NCBI GenBank assembly: GCA_965228425.1 | Contig: OZ245815.1 | Location: forward strand, 1,364,001-1,428,000 | DNA from: JAJFJD01 sp965228425 | GTDB taxonomy: Bacteria; Pseudomonadota; Alphaproteobacteria; UBA8366 | Reading direction: 5' to 3' | DNA: 64,000 nucleotides | Shown here: positions 17,234 to 25,045 of the stretch, piece after piece | Layout: each line of letters begins with the position of its first letter | Position numbering within the stretch: the first letter of the stretch is position 1 | Translations under genes and position numbers: made by a program | Notes under the pieces: model-generated | Database searches by the model: none | Told to the model about the DNA's origin: nothing | What the model saw: only the letters and a program-made list of their open reading frames with translations

Positions 17234-19231
17234 CTAGTTGGCGGCGCCCCCGCTACCGGCCTGCTGCGCAGGGGTTTGCGAGACGTCGCCGATATCCTCG
17301 ACAAGCGCTTCGATTTCGCGCTCGGGTACCGTAGACATCTCCATCTTGTAGGCGAGGAACCACATCATTCCCACGCCGAGGATCCAGAACAGGATCTGCC
17401 AAGCCCAGATGGACGGGATGCCGAACATCCATCCCTCTACGCCGGCATTCGGTGCGCCGAAGATATCGTTGCCGATAACGGCGCCCGGGCCGATCCCGAA
17501 GAAGAACCAGGCCAGCGTGATTCCCCACGCGACCGGGACGAGCTTCTTCTTCTCTTCGGGCAGTGCGACATGCTCGCGCAGGAAGTTATGGAACTTCATG
17601 CGATGGGACATATCGTCGGCATTCTGCGTCATCGCCGAAATGGGCAAGGCGACGGCGAGATTGACGATCATGCCCCAACCCGCGCTGTGAATGGTCAACG
17701 GCCAGCGGCCCCACGGCAGATCGAAGCCGAAGGTTCCCGCAATCTGTGCACCGAATTTCTCGGTGAAGATCACGGCGATCAATCCGCAGGCAAGACCCAG
17801 CGTCACGCCCTGTCGCGTCAGCCATGGGAAGTAGGTGACGGACAGCAGCGCCGGCCACATCTGGAAGCCGAAGGCGACGGCGAGGCCGCCAAGCAGGACC
17901 AGCGCGTCGCTCGACACGGTGGCGACGACCAACGCGGCGCCGACGATGAAGGCGACGCCGATACGGCCGAACAGCTTCTGCGTGGTGTGGCTCGCCGTCG
18001 GGTTCAGGTAGCGCTTGTACAGGTCGCGGGTGAGCATGGCGCCCGCCGTCGACATGTAGGCCGCACCGGTCGACTGCATCGCGGCCAGCGCGCAGACCGA
18101 CAATAGTCCGACGAGCCACGGTGCCGTATCCCCGATCTGATTGAAGTAATGGGGTACGAGACCGCCCTGTTTGTTCGCGGTCAGATCGGGAATCACATTT
18201 GCGATCCCGATTCCCGCCTGCGTCACCGCACCGTTGGCGCCGAGCAGATGTGCGCCCATGCCTTGGAAAGCGGTGAAGAAGAACAGGATCAACCCGATCG
18301 AGAAGGACGAGGCCCACACCTGCTGCGGGGCGAACGGCTTCGGATCGGCGTTCGAGAAAGACCACATCGAGAAGGCCGGAGCCGACTGAATGCCCATCAG
18401 CGCGAACATGTAGGTCAGGATCATGATCCCGGTCCACAGCCCGCCGACCGGCGTTTCCTTGCCAAGGCCCGCGGTCCATTGGATCACGCCAGGCACCGCG
18501 AAGTAGGCGTTGTAATCACCGCCGCCTAGGCCTTTCGTCGTGCCCCACTTGCCGATGTCCGATGCGCCGAGCTTGGCGAATCCGGCGTTCAGCGAGTCCC
18601 AGCCGCCGGCAAGGTTCAACGCGATGATGCCGGTGATGATGATGCCGAGTCCCAACAGGATACACTGCAGGGTGTCCACATAAGCCACCGCGCGGAGACC
18701 GCCCGACGCCACATAGATCAACACGACCAACGACAGGACCCACATGCCGACCTCAATCGACAGGCCGCCGTCCGTCAGGACGTTGAACAGGAAGCCGGAG
18801 GCCCGAAGCTGCAGTCCCAGATACGGAATCGAGAACAGCAAGGCCACAAGGACCGTTAGAATCCGTATCGCGTCGCCCCGGAAGTAATCCGAGAACATCT
18901 CGCCCGGCGTCACATACCCAAATCGTTTGCCGAGCATCCACTGGCGTTTCAACAGGATAACGCCCGTGAATGGAATTGTGATGGAGTAGAAGGACGCATA
19001 GGCATATTGGAACCCGTCACGATAGACGAGGCCCGGATGACCCATGAACGTCCAGCCGGAAAATGACGTCGCGGTCGCCGCGAGGATAAACACCCAAAGC
19101 GACAAACGCCGTCCGGCGATAAAGTAGTCCGATGCCGTTTTCGCCGTCATCGCACCGCGCACACCCCAATAGATGCAGTACGCCCAGTACAAAATGACAA
19201 AGACGGCAAGCCAAATGATCTTTGCAGACAT
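17234..19231 (-). CDS. Sodium:solute symporter family transporter
   Basis: 665 residues with about 13 membrane helices of the SSF/SLC5 fold. The N-terminal region shows the family pattern TASDYFIAGRRLSLWV followed by ATATSFSGWTF, part of the sodium-site helix. The C-terminus is a soluble tail of about 40 residues. It should import a small, probably carboxylate, solute with sodium across the inner membrane. The strong ribosome binding site is GGGAGGG. It is divergent from the ScfR-like regulator, with a shared 160-base intergenic region containing TGTGAA elements, so it is a likely regulatory target. The substrate (acetate, propionate or another acid) is inferred only from this context. Confidence 0.85.
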   Translation of the reverse strand: MSAKIIWLAVFVILYWAYCIYWGVRGAMTAKTASDYFIAGRRLSLWVFILAATATSFSGWTFMGHPGLVYRDGFQYAYASFYSITIPFTGVILLKRQWMLGKRFGYVTPGEMFSDYFRGDAIRILTVLVALLFSIPYLGLQLRASGFLFNVLTDGGLSIEVGMWVLSLVVLIYVASGGLRAVAYVDTLQCILLGLGIIITGIIALNLAGGWDSLNAGFAKLGASDIGKWGTTKGLGGGDYNAYFAVPGVIQWTAGLGKETPVGGLWTGIMILTYMFALMGIQSAPAFSMWSFSNADPKPFAPQQVWASSFSIGLILFFFTAFQGMGAHLLGANGAVTQAGIGIANVIPDLTANKQGGLVPHYFNQIGDTAPWLVGLLSVCALAAMQSTGAAYMSTAGAMLTRDLYKRYLNPTASHTTQKLFGRIGVAFIVGAALVVATVSSDALVLLGGLAVAFGFQMWPALLSVTYFPWLTRQGVTLGLACGLIAVIFTEKFGAQIAGTFGFDLPWGRWPLTIHSAGWGMIVNLAVALPISAMTQNADDMSHRMKFHNFLREHVALPEEKKKLVPVAWGITLAWFFFGIGPGAVIGNDIFGAPNAGVEGWMFGIPSIWAWQILFWILGVGMMWFLAYKMEMSTVPEREIEALVEDIGDVSQTPAQQAGSGGAAN

Positions 19232-19343
19232 TGTTGGTTCCCTCCCGTAGAAACTCGGGTTCGGCCGCAGTTTGGTTTTCGTTTTGGCGTCGGCCGAATT
19301 TCATACACTTGCGCAGAGATATCGTAGCCGGATGCCCGCGGTT

Positions 19344-19367
19344 GTTCACAAGAGCAAATATGTGAAC
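19344..19367. promoter_or_regulatory. Inverted repeat GTTCACA-N10-TGTGAAC, candidate operator
   Basis: GTTCACA at 19344-19350 and TGTGAAC at 19361-19367 form a perfect 7+7 inverted repeat spaced by 10 bases in the gap between the symporter and its divergent regulator. The centres of related TGTGAA elements recur at 19392 and 19401 and downstream of the regulator, suggesting a common DNA-binding protein, most simply the XRE regulator encoded next door. Confidence 0.5.
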
Positions 19368-19391
19368 ACCTAACGAGAAACACTGTTAGAC

Positions 19392-19406
19392 TGTGAATGT
19401 TGTGAA
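19392..19406 (+). promoter_or_regulatory. Direct repeat TGTGAA-N3-TGTGAA before the regulator gene
   Basis: TGTGAA at 19392-19397 is repeated at 19401-19406, a 9-base period, just upstream of the preferred ATG (19429) of the XRE regulator. The same arrangement occurs in reverse orientation at 21077-21091. It would suit autoregulation. If it is an operator, the GTG at 19393 is unlikely to be the start codon. Confidence 0.5.
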
Positions 19407-19428
19407 AAAATTGTCGCGGATCGAGGCC

Positions 19429-21045
19429 ATGGCGAGCAGTATTTGGTTGGGGAATAAGTTGCGCCGAATCCGGCGGGATGCCGGCGTGACGCAGGTTGCC
19501 CTCGCGAAAGACCTCGGCATCTCGCCGAGTTATCTCAATATGATCGAACGCAACCAGCGGCCGATGACGCTGCGGTTGTTGGAGCAGACGGCGGATGTCT
19601 TTGATATCAGTCCGGACGTGTTGGCGCAGGATGACGACGCGCGGCTGCTTGTCGACCTGATGGAAATGTTCGGCGATCCGGTATTCCGGGAGTGCGGCGT
19701 CACACGCGACGACTTGCGGGACATCGTGAACGTAACGCCGTCGGCGGGCCGGGCGCTGCTCGATTTCTACCGCGTCTTCCGGAGTACGCGCGAAGACGTG
19801 GAGTGGCTGCGCGAGCGCATGACCGACGATGATTTCATGACCACGTCCGCCTATGAATTGCGGAGCGCGTTGACGCCGATACGGTCCTTTGCCGAAATAC
19901 TGCACGACAATGTGGACCTGGAGCCGGACGACCAACGGCGGTTCGCCGGCATTCTCGTCCGAGAAAGCGAGCGGCTCGCCGAAATCATCGGGCGGATGCT
20001 GTCGCTGAGTTCGGGCGGCGATCAGGCGGGCATGGGCGGTCTGCGGTCGCCCGAGGAACAGGTGACCGATTTCGTTCAGGACCGCCTGAACTACTTCGAG
20101 GCGTTGGAGACGGCGGCGGCGGATGCCCGCCGGGCGGTCGGATTGACCGAGCATGATTCGCAGGTCGGCATGGCCGAACGATTGTCCGCGCAATATGGAA
20201 TTGCCATCCAGCCGATGCCAGTGGAGACCGGGCAGCAATCGCTGGTCCGGTTCGACGCCGACTCGGGCACGTTGTACGTGGTCGAATCGCTATCGCCGGC
20301 AAGCCGCTTATTCCAGCTGGCGAAGCAAGTTGGTCTGTCCGCGTTCGGGGATGCGATCGATGCCTGCGCGGCCGACGGCGTGCTCGATGGCGATGCGGCG
20401 CACCGGCTCTGCCGCAGTGTGCTGGCCGGGTATTTCGCGGGTGCCGTTCTCATGCCCTATGACGCGTTTCTCTCGGCTGCGGAAGAAGGCCGTTACGATG
20501 TGAAGCGGCTTCAGGATCGATTCCAAGTCAGCTTCGAGCAGGTGTGCCACCGGTTGACGACCTTGCAGCGTCCGGGTTCGGCTGGTGTGCCGTTGCATTT
20601 TCTCAAGGTCGATATCGCGGGCAATATCTGTAAGCGATTCTCGATCTCGGGATTGCGAATACCGCGCTATGGCGGTGTCTGTCCCCGCGCGATCCTGCAT
20701 TCGGCCTTCATGACGCCGGGACAGACCAGCCGGCAGATCGAGCGCATGCCCGACGGATCGACATTCTTCACGGTTGCTCGCATGGAATCGAAGCCGGCGA
20801 TCGGCGGCCCATCGTCGCAGCGTCATTATGCGGTCGCGATCGGGTGCGATGTCGCGCAGGCCACGAGTCTAACCTATAGCGACGGCATGGACTTGGCCTC
20901 CGACGCGGCGATCGTGCCGGTTGGCGTGACATGCCGGGTGTGTGACCGAACCGATTGCGGCCAGCGTGCGCATCCGCCGGTCTTGCGCACCGCACCGATC
21001 GAGTCGGCCGCGGCGGAAACGGCCGGTGTCTTGGGGGATGCCTGA
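19429..21045 (+). CDS. XRE-family short-chain fatty acyl-type regulator with embedded degenerate DHp segment
   Basis: 538 residues from the ATG at 19429, chosen because family members begin a few residues before LGNKLRRIRR; an in-frame GTG at 19393 would add 12. Domains: an N-terminal XRE helix-turn-helix (about 5-60, with TQVALAKDLGISPSYLNMIE); a helical segment at about 136-195 resembling histidine-kinase DHp helices with Tyr (Y142) in place of the phosphoacceptor His; an IrrE-like domain whose zinc motif is degenerate (FQLAKQVGL); a ScfR-type sensor region; and the family C-terminal cysteine signature CRVCDRTDCGQRAHPP. Family members such as RamB/PccR-type proteins respond to acyl-CoAs and control acetate or propionate use. 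It is divergent from the symporter gene and upstream of the two-component genes. The DHp segment is unusual for the family. Confidence 0.8.
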   Translation: MASSIWLGNKLRRIRRDAGVTQVALAKDLGISPSYLNMIERNQRPMTLRLLEQTADVFDISPDVLAQDDDARLLVDLMEMFGDPVFRECGVTRDDLRDIVNVTPSAGRALLDFYRVFRSTREDVEWLRERMTDDDFMTTSAYELRSALTPIRSFAEILHDNVDLEPDDQRRFAGILVRESERLAEIIGRMLSLSSGGDQAGMGGLRSPEEQVTDFVQDRLNYFEALETAAADARRAVGLTEHDSQVGMAERLSAQYGIAIQPMPVETGQQSLVRFDADSGTLYVVESLSPASRLFQLAKQVGLSAFGDAIDACAADGVLDGDAAHRLCRSVLAGYFAGAVLMPYDAFLSAAEEGRYDVKRLQDRFQVSFEQVCHRLTTLQRPGSAGVPLHFLKVDIAGNICKRFSISGLRIPRYGGVCPRAILHSAFMTPGQTSRQIERMPDGSTFFTVARMESKPAIGGPSSQRHYAVAIGCDVAQATSLTYSDGMDLASDAAIVPVGVTCRVCDRTDCGQRAHPPVLRTAPIESAAAETAGVLGDA

Positions 21046-21076
21046 AAGAGAGGATTCCGGTTGGAATTGTCCGCTC

Positions 21077-21100
21077 TTCACATATTTCACAAATGTGAAA
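21077..21100. promoter_or_regulatory. TTCACA-N3-TTCACA plus inverted TGTGAAA, candidate operator
   Basis: TTCACA occurs at 21077-21082 and 21086-21091 (9-base period). TTTCACA (21085-21091) forms a perfect inverted repeat with TGTGAAA (21094-21100) around AA. The element lies 32 bases after the XRE regulator stop and upstream of the small membrane peptide gene. It repeats the architecture seen upstream of the regulator. Confidence 0.5.
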
Positions 21101-21240
21101 ATTCGCCCTTTGAAGATTGAACAAATTTACTGTTTGCAATAAGGGGTTTGATGGACATCCTCGCATATAGTGAAAATATAACTCGTAAGGGTCGTTTCCA
21201 TCGCGACCAGGAGCGGGTTCCATCAGCCGAGGAGAATTTC

Positions 21241-21327
21241 ATGGCCGCCGTCTTGAAGAACAAAGCATTGCTCGCCCTGATCAGCGCATTCGTTGTGTTG
21301 ATGATCGTCGGGATCATGACCAGCTGA
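21241..21327 (+). CDS. 28-residue single-helix membrane peptide
   Basis: ATG at 21241 preceded by GAGGAG (21229-21234) at 6-base spacing, an almost ideal ribosome binding site. It encodes 28 residues: a basic start (MAAVLKNK), then a hydrophobic helix from ALLALISAF through VVGI-like residues, ending MTS. A strong terminator follows 28 bases after the stop, so it forms a compact monocistronic unit. I recognise no family. Its place between the XRE regulator and the response regulator suggests involvement in the same signalling or transport block, for example as a small subunit or modulator of a membrane protein. It is too short for standard gene calling, so expression is the key uncertainty. 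Confidence 0.6.
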   Translation: MAAVLKNKALLALISAFVVLMIVGIMTS

Positions 21328-21355
21328 CGCGGATGATATTGTCGTGAGATCGGAT

Positions 21356-21382
21356 GGGCTTCCCTTCGCGGGAAGCCCTTTT
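21356..21382 (+). terminator. Rho-independent terminator after the 28-residue peptide gene
   Basis: GGGCTTCCC (21356-21364) and GGGAAGCCC (21370-21378) form a perfect 9-base stem around TTCGC, followed directly by TTTT (21379-21382). This is a textbook intrinsic terminator on the plus strand. It separates the peptide gene from the response regulator gene. Confidence 0.85.
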
Positions 21383-21567
21383 GCGTTGGTACGGTATCGT
21401 GTCTGCGCGGTGTGGTCGTGACGGTCGAGGTCCTGTCCGGGCTATGCAAACCGTTTTGTTCCTGTAAGAATTCCAGGAACAAGAGAAAAAGAACCCAGCA
21501 TTGGCCGCGCTGCGGTTCAGGATGACGAATTGGCAAGTATCAGTTTGGCCCTCGGGAGGAGCCGCTG

Positions 21568-21939
21568 ATGACGCAGTCGGTATTGGTCGTGGACGATGAA
21601 CCGAACATCGTTCTGTCGCTCGAGTTCTTAATGAAGCAGATGGAATTGGATGTTCGCATCGCGGAAGACGGCGACGCAGCGCTCCAGGAAATAGGGCGCG
21701 AAGCGCCGGACCTCGTTCTGCTGGACGTCATGATGCCGAAGCGGGACGGTTTCAGCGTGTGCCGTGCAATCCGCGCCAACGCGGCGTGGGACGGCGTAAA
21801 GATCATCATGCTGACCGCGAAAAGCCGCGACGAGGAGCGCGAGCGTGGCTTGGCTGCCGGTGCGGACGACTACATCGTCAAACCCTTCTCGACTCGTGAT
21901 GTCCGTCACCGGGTCGGACGGATTCTGGAATTGGATTAG
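21568..21939 (+). CDS. Receiver-only response regulator
   Basis: 123 residues consisting of one CheY-like receiver domain and nothing else. The phosphoacceptor is D53 in LVLLDVMMPKRDG, the magnesium acidic pair is D9-D10 in VVDDEPN, the switch threonine is T83 in MLTAKS, and the lysine is K105 in VKPFS. All conserved residues are intact. There is no DNA-binding or enzymatic output, so it must act through protein contacts, as a relay or by docking on a partner. The partner kinase is almost certainly the symporter-kinase encoded 350 bases downstream. A strong ribosome binding site GGGAGGA lies at 21554-21560. Confidence 0.9.
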   Translation: MTQSVLVVDDEPNIVLSLEFLMKQMELDVRIAEDGDAALQEIGREAPDLVLLDVMMPKRDGFSVCRAIRANAAWDGVKIIMLTAKSRDEERERGLAAGADDYIVKPFSTRDVRHRVGRILELD

Positions 21940-22046
21940 GGCGATGGGCGGCCTGGCCAATCGGTTGATGTGATACACTGAGAGGTGGCGATAGAACCCG
22001 AAAAACGGGTCCGCCAACCGGGCATGAGCATGGGAGGAACCCGGGC

Positions 22047-22289
22047 ATGAACCAGCGACGGCCGATCAACGAGAGCCTCTTGGCGCTTTTTGCGTTAGGC
22101 GTTCTGTTGTTTAACCCGCCGCTGTTGTTGCTGTTCAGCGTCGATGCCACGCTTTTTGGTTTTCCGGCTCTCTATATATATATCTTCGCGAGTTGGGCGC
22201 TGCTTGTCGTTCTCGTAGCCATGATCGTGAATCGCCGCGGGCGGTCGCCGGGCTTGCGTAGCCAAGTCGGCCAGGCCAAGGACGGCTGA
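22047..22289 (+). CDS. Small two-helix membrane protein paired with the symporter-kinase
   Basis: 80 residues with two hydrophobic helices (about 10-29 and 40-62) and a basic C-terminal tail. The central VDATLFGFPALYIYIFASW resembles the LFGxPxxYxY segment of small subunits (DUF3311/DUF4212 type) that precede sodium:solute symporters. The stop is 2 bases before the start of the symporter-kinase gene, so the two are translated together and probably form a membrane complex. The ribosome binding site GGGAGG is at 22032-22037. A hairpin-capable stretch (ACCCG-AAAAA-CGGGT at 21996-22010) lies in the leader. Confidence 0.65.
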   Translation: MNQRRPINESLLALFALGVLLFNPPLLLLFSVDATLFGFPALYIYIFASWALLVVLVAMIVNRRGRSPGLRSQVGQAKDG

Positions 22290-22291
22290 CA

Positions 22292-25045
22292 ATGCTGCAG
22301 GGCTGGGTCGTTCTCCTCGTTTCGTTCGCGTATCTGTGTTTGCTTTTCGCGATTGCCTATTACGGCGACAAGCGCGCGGACGAGGGCCGCAGCCTTGCCA
22401 ACAATCCGTATATCTATGCCCTGTCCATCGCGGTCTACTGCACGTCCTGGACCTATTACGGCAGCGTCGGGCGGGCGGCGTCCAGCGGCTTGGATTTCCT
22501 GCCGATCTACCTCGGTCCCACGCTCGTGTTCGTGTTGTGGTGGTTCGTGTTGGGCAAGATCATCCGAATCACCAAGAAAAACCGCATCACGTCGATCGCC
22601 GACTTCATCGCCTCGCGATACGGCAAGAGCACGCTCTTGGGTGGGCTTGTGACGATCATCGCTGTCGTTGGGATCATGCCGTATATCTCGCTGCAGCTTA
22701 AGGCGGTATCGACCAGTTTCAACCTGCTGCTCGGCTACCCGGAAATCGCCATGCCGTCGGGCTTGGGTGACGTTCCGATTCCGCATGACACGGCGTTTTA
22801 CGTAGCACTGCTGATGGCGGTCTTCACGATCCTGTTCGGGACGCGCCATATCGACGCCAGCGAACACCACGAAGGAATGGTTGTCGCGATCGCCTTCGAG
22901 TCCGTCGTAAAGCTCGTGGCCTTCCTGTCGGTTGGTCTGTTCGTGACTTTCGGATTGTATGACGGCTTCGGCGATCTCTTTGCCGAGGCGCAGGCGTTGC
23001 CGGAATACGGATCGCTGATCACGCTTGGCACAGCCAGTACTTATGGCCAATGGATCACCATGACCGTTCTGTCCATGGCCGCGATCATCTGCCTGCCGCG
23101 GCAATTTCAGGTCACGGCGATCGAAACCCTCGATGAGCGCCACCTCAATAAGGCGGTCTGGCTGTTCCCGTTATACCTGCTGATCATCAATATCTTCGTG
23201 CTGCCCATCGCGCTCGGTGGCTTGTTGATGTTCTCGGGCGACGCGGTGGACGCCGACACCTTCGTCCTGACGGTACCGATGTACGAACAGCAGGAACTGC
23301 TGACGCTATTCGCCTTTATCGGCGGATTGTCGGCGGCAACGGGAATGGTCATCGTGGCGACAATCGCGCTCAGCACCATGGTGTGCAACGACCTGGTCAT
23401 GCCTGTCCTGCTGCGGTTGACCTGGCTGCGGCTGAACGAGAAAGGCGAGCTGAGCGGTCTGTTGCTGGGGATTCGGCGCGGCAGCATTCTTTTCATCCTG
23501 CTGTTCGGCTATGGCTATTTCCGCTACATCGGCGAATCCTACGCGCTGGTGACGGTCGGTTTGCTCTCCTTCGCGGCGGCGGCGCAGTTCGCGCCTGCCA
23601 TCATCGGCGGCATTCTCTGGAAGGGCGGCACCAAGGCCGGCGCGCTGGTCGGACTCTGCCTTGGCTTCACGATGTGGATCTATACGTTGTTGATGCCTTC
23701 GCTCGCGTTGTCCGGCTGGATCCCGCACAGCTTCGTCGATGCGGGGCCTTTCGGAATTGCGTTGCTGAAGCCATACGAGCTGTTCGGCCTGAAAGAATTC
23801 GACAATCTTTCGCACGCGCTGTTTTGGAGCATGTTGGTCAATATCGGCGGCTATGTCGGAGTCTCGCTTTTGACCCGGCAGACCGCACTGGAACGAATTC
23901 AGGCGGCCCTCTTCGTCGATGTGTACCGCCGGTCCGATGACGACCGCGGGTCCGGATTATGGCGGGGCACAGCGACATTCTCGGACCTGTACGCCTTGGT
24001 CGTGCGCTTTGTGGGACGCGGTCAGGCCAGCCGCGCCTTCGACGGTTATGCGGAAAAGACCGGCGTCAGCCTGAAAAAGGTCACCGAAGCGGACCCGGCC
24101 TTACTGCATTTCACAGAGAAGCTCCTGGCGGGGGCGATCGGCGCGGCGTCTGCGCGCGTGATGGTGGGATCGGTCGTCAAGGGCGAGGTCGCGAGCATCG
24201 ACGAAGTGATGGAGATCTTGGACGAGACCTCGCAGGTCATCGAATACAGCCACCAGCTCGAACAGAAGTCGCGCGAACTTGAGATTGCGTCCGCCGAATT
24301 GCAGGCCGCCAACGAGCGTCTGAAAGAAGTCGACCGATTGAAGGACGACTTCCTGTCGACCGTCAGCCACGAATTGCGCACGCCTCTGACCTCGATACGA
24401 TCGTTCAGCGAAATCCTGTTCGACGAGTCCGATTTGGCGATCGAGGAGCGCCAGGAATTTCTGACGATCATCATCAAGGAAAGCGAGCGCCTCACCCGGT
24501 TGATCAACCAATTACTCGATTTGGCCAAGCTCGAAGCGGGCCGGGGCGAATGGCAGATCTCGGACATCGATCCGAAGGAGGTCATCGAGGAGGCGATCGC
24601 CGCGACCAGCAGCCTGCTCCAGGACAACCGGATGCAGCTCGATGTCGACCTACCGTCGCAATTGCGGCGGGTCCGCGCCGACCGGGACCGGTTCATCCAG
24701 GTCATCGTCAACTTGCTGTCCAATGCGGTGAAGTTCTGCAACCGCAGCAACCCGAGTATTCAGATCGCCGTGCGGGAGACGTCGCAGGCCCTGTTGGTCG
24801 CGGTCGAGGATAACGGCCCCGGCATCCCGACGGGCGCCGAGAACCGGATCTTCGAAAAGTTCGAGCAGGCCGACGCTACCGCGACGAGCAAACCGGTCAG
24901 CACCGGGCTGGGCTTGCCGATTTGCCGCCAAATCGTCGAGTATTTCGGCGGGCGTATCTGGGTTGAGCGAAATCAGGGCATTGGGGCGAAATTTGTCTTT
25001 ACCGTTCCCTATGCCCGAACCCCCTTCATGGTGCCCGGTGAATAA
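22292..25045 (+). CDS. Sodium:solute symporter-histidine kinase fusion (CrbS/CbrA-like)
   Basis: 917 residues. The first approximately 520 form an SSF/SLC5 transporter domain with about 13 helices. A STAC-like linker follows (about 545-645, including LLAGAIGAASARVMVGS). Next come a coiled coil and a DHp domain with phosphoacceptor H693 in STVSHELRTPL, and finally a HATPase domain with NLLSNAVKF (N box), DNGPGIP and TGLGLPI. The kinase motifs are intact. Proteins of this architecture sense a transported substrate; CrbS of Vibrio and Pseudomonas controls acetate use and CbrA controls carbon/nitrogen balance. The neighbouring ScfR-like regulator and DUF294/exonuclease genes favour a short carboxylate signal. 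The stop overlaps the GTG start of the next gene by 8 bases. Confidence 0.9.
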   Translation: MLQGWVVLLVSFAYLCLLFAIAYYGDKRADEGRSLANNPYIYALSIAVYCTSWTYYGSVGRAASSGLDFLPIYLGPTLVFVLWWFVLGKIIRITKKNRITSIADFIASRYGKSTLLGGLVTIIAVVGIMPYISLQLKAVSTSFNLLLGYPEIAMPSGLGDVPIPHDTAFYVALLMAVFTILFGTRHIDASEHHEGMVVAIAFESVVKLVAFLSVGLFVTFGLYDGFGDLFAEAQALPEYGSLITLGTASTYGQWITMTVLSMAAIICLPRQFQVTAIETLDERHLNKAVWLFPLYLLIINIFVLPIALGGLLMFSGDAVDADTFVLTVPMYEQQELLTLFAFIGGLSAATGMVIVATIALSTMVCNDLVMPVLLRLTWLRLNEKGELSGLLLGIRRGSILFILLFGYGYFRYIGESYALVTVGLLSFAAAAQFAPAIIGGILWKGGTKAGALVGLCLGFTMWIYTLLMPSLALSGWIPHSFVDAGPFGIALLKPYELFGLKEFDNLSHALFWSMLVNIGGYVGVSLLTRQTALERIQAALFVDVYRRSDDDRGSGLWRGTATFSDLYALVVRFVGRGQASRAFDGYAEKTGVSLKKVTEADPALLHFTEKLLAGAIGAASARVMVGSVVKGEVASIDEVMEILDETSQVIEYSHQLEQKSRELEIASAELQAANERLKEVDRLKDDFLSTVSHELRTPLTSIRSFSEILFDESDLAIEERQEFLTIIIKESERLTRLINQLLDLAKLEAGRGEWQISDIDPKEVIEEAIAATSSLLQDNRMQLDVDLPSQLRRVRADRDRFIQVIVNLLSNAVKFCNRSNPSIQIAVRETSQALLVAVEDNGPGIPTGAENRIFEKFEQADATATSKPVSTGLGLPICRQIVEYFGGRIWVERNQGIGAKFVFTVPYARTPFMVPGE

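Noticed and set aside
21985..22016. Hairpin-capable leader before the small membrane partner of the symporter-kinase
   Set aside because: ACCCG-AAAAA-CGGGT with partial outer pairing could be an attenuator, but there is no T-run and no covariation evidence, so it is mentioned only in the gene entry.
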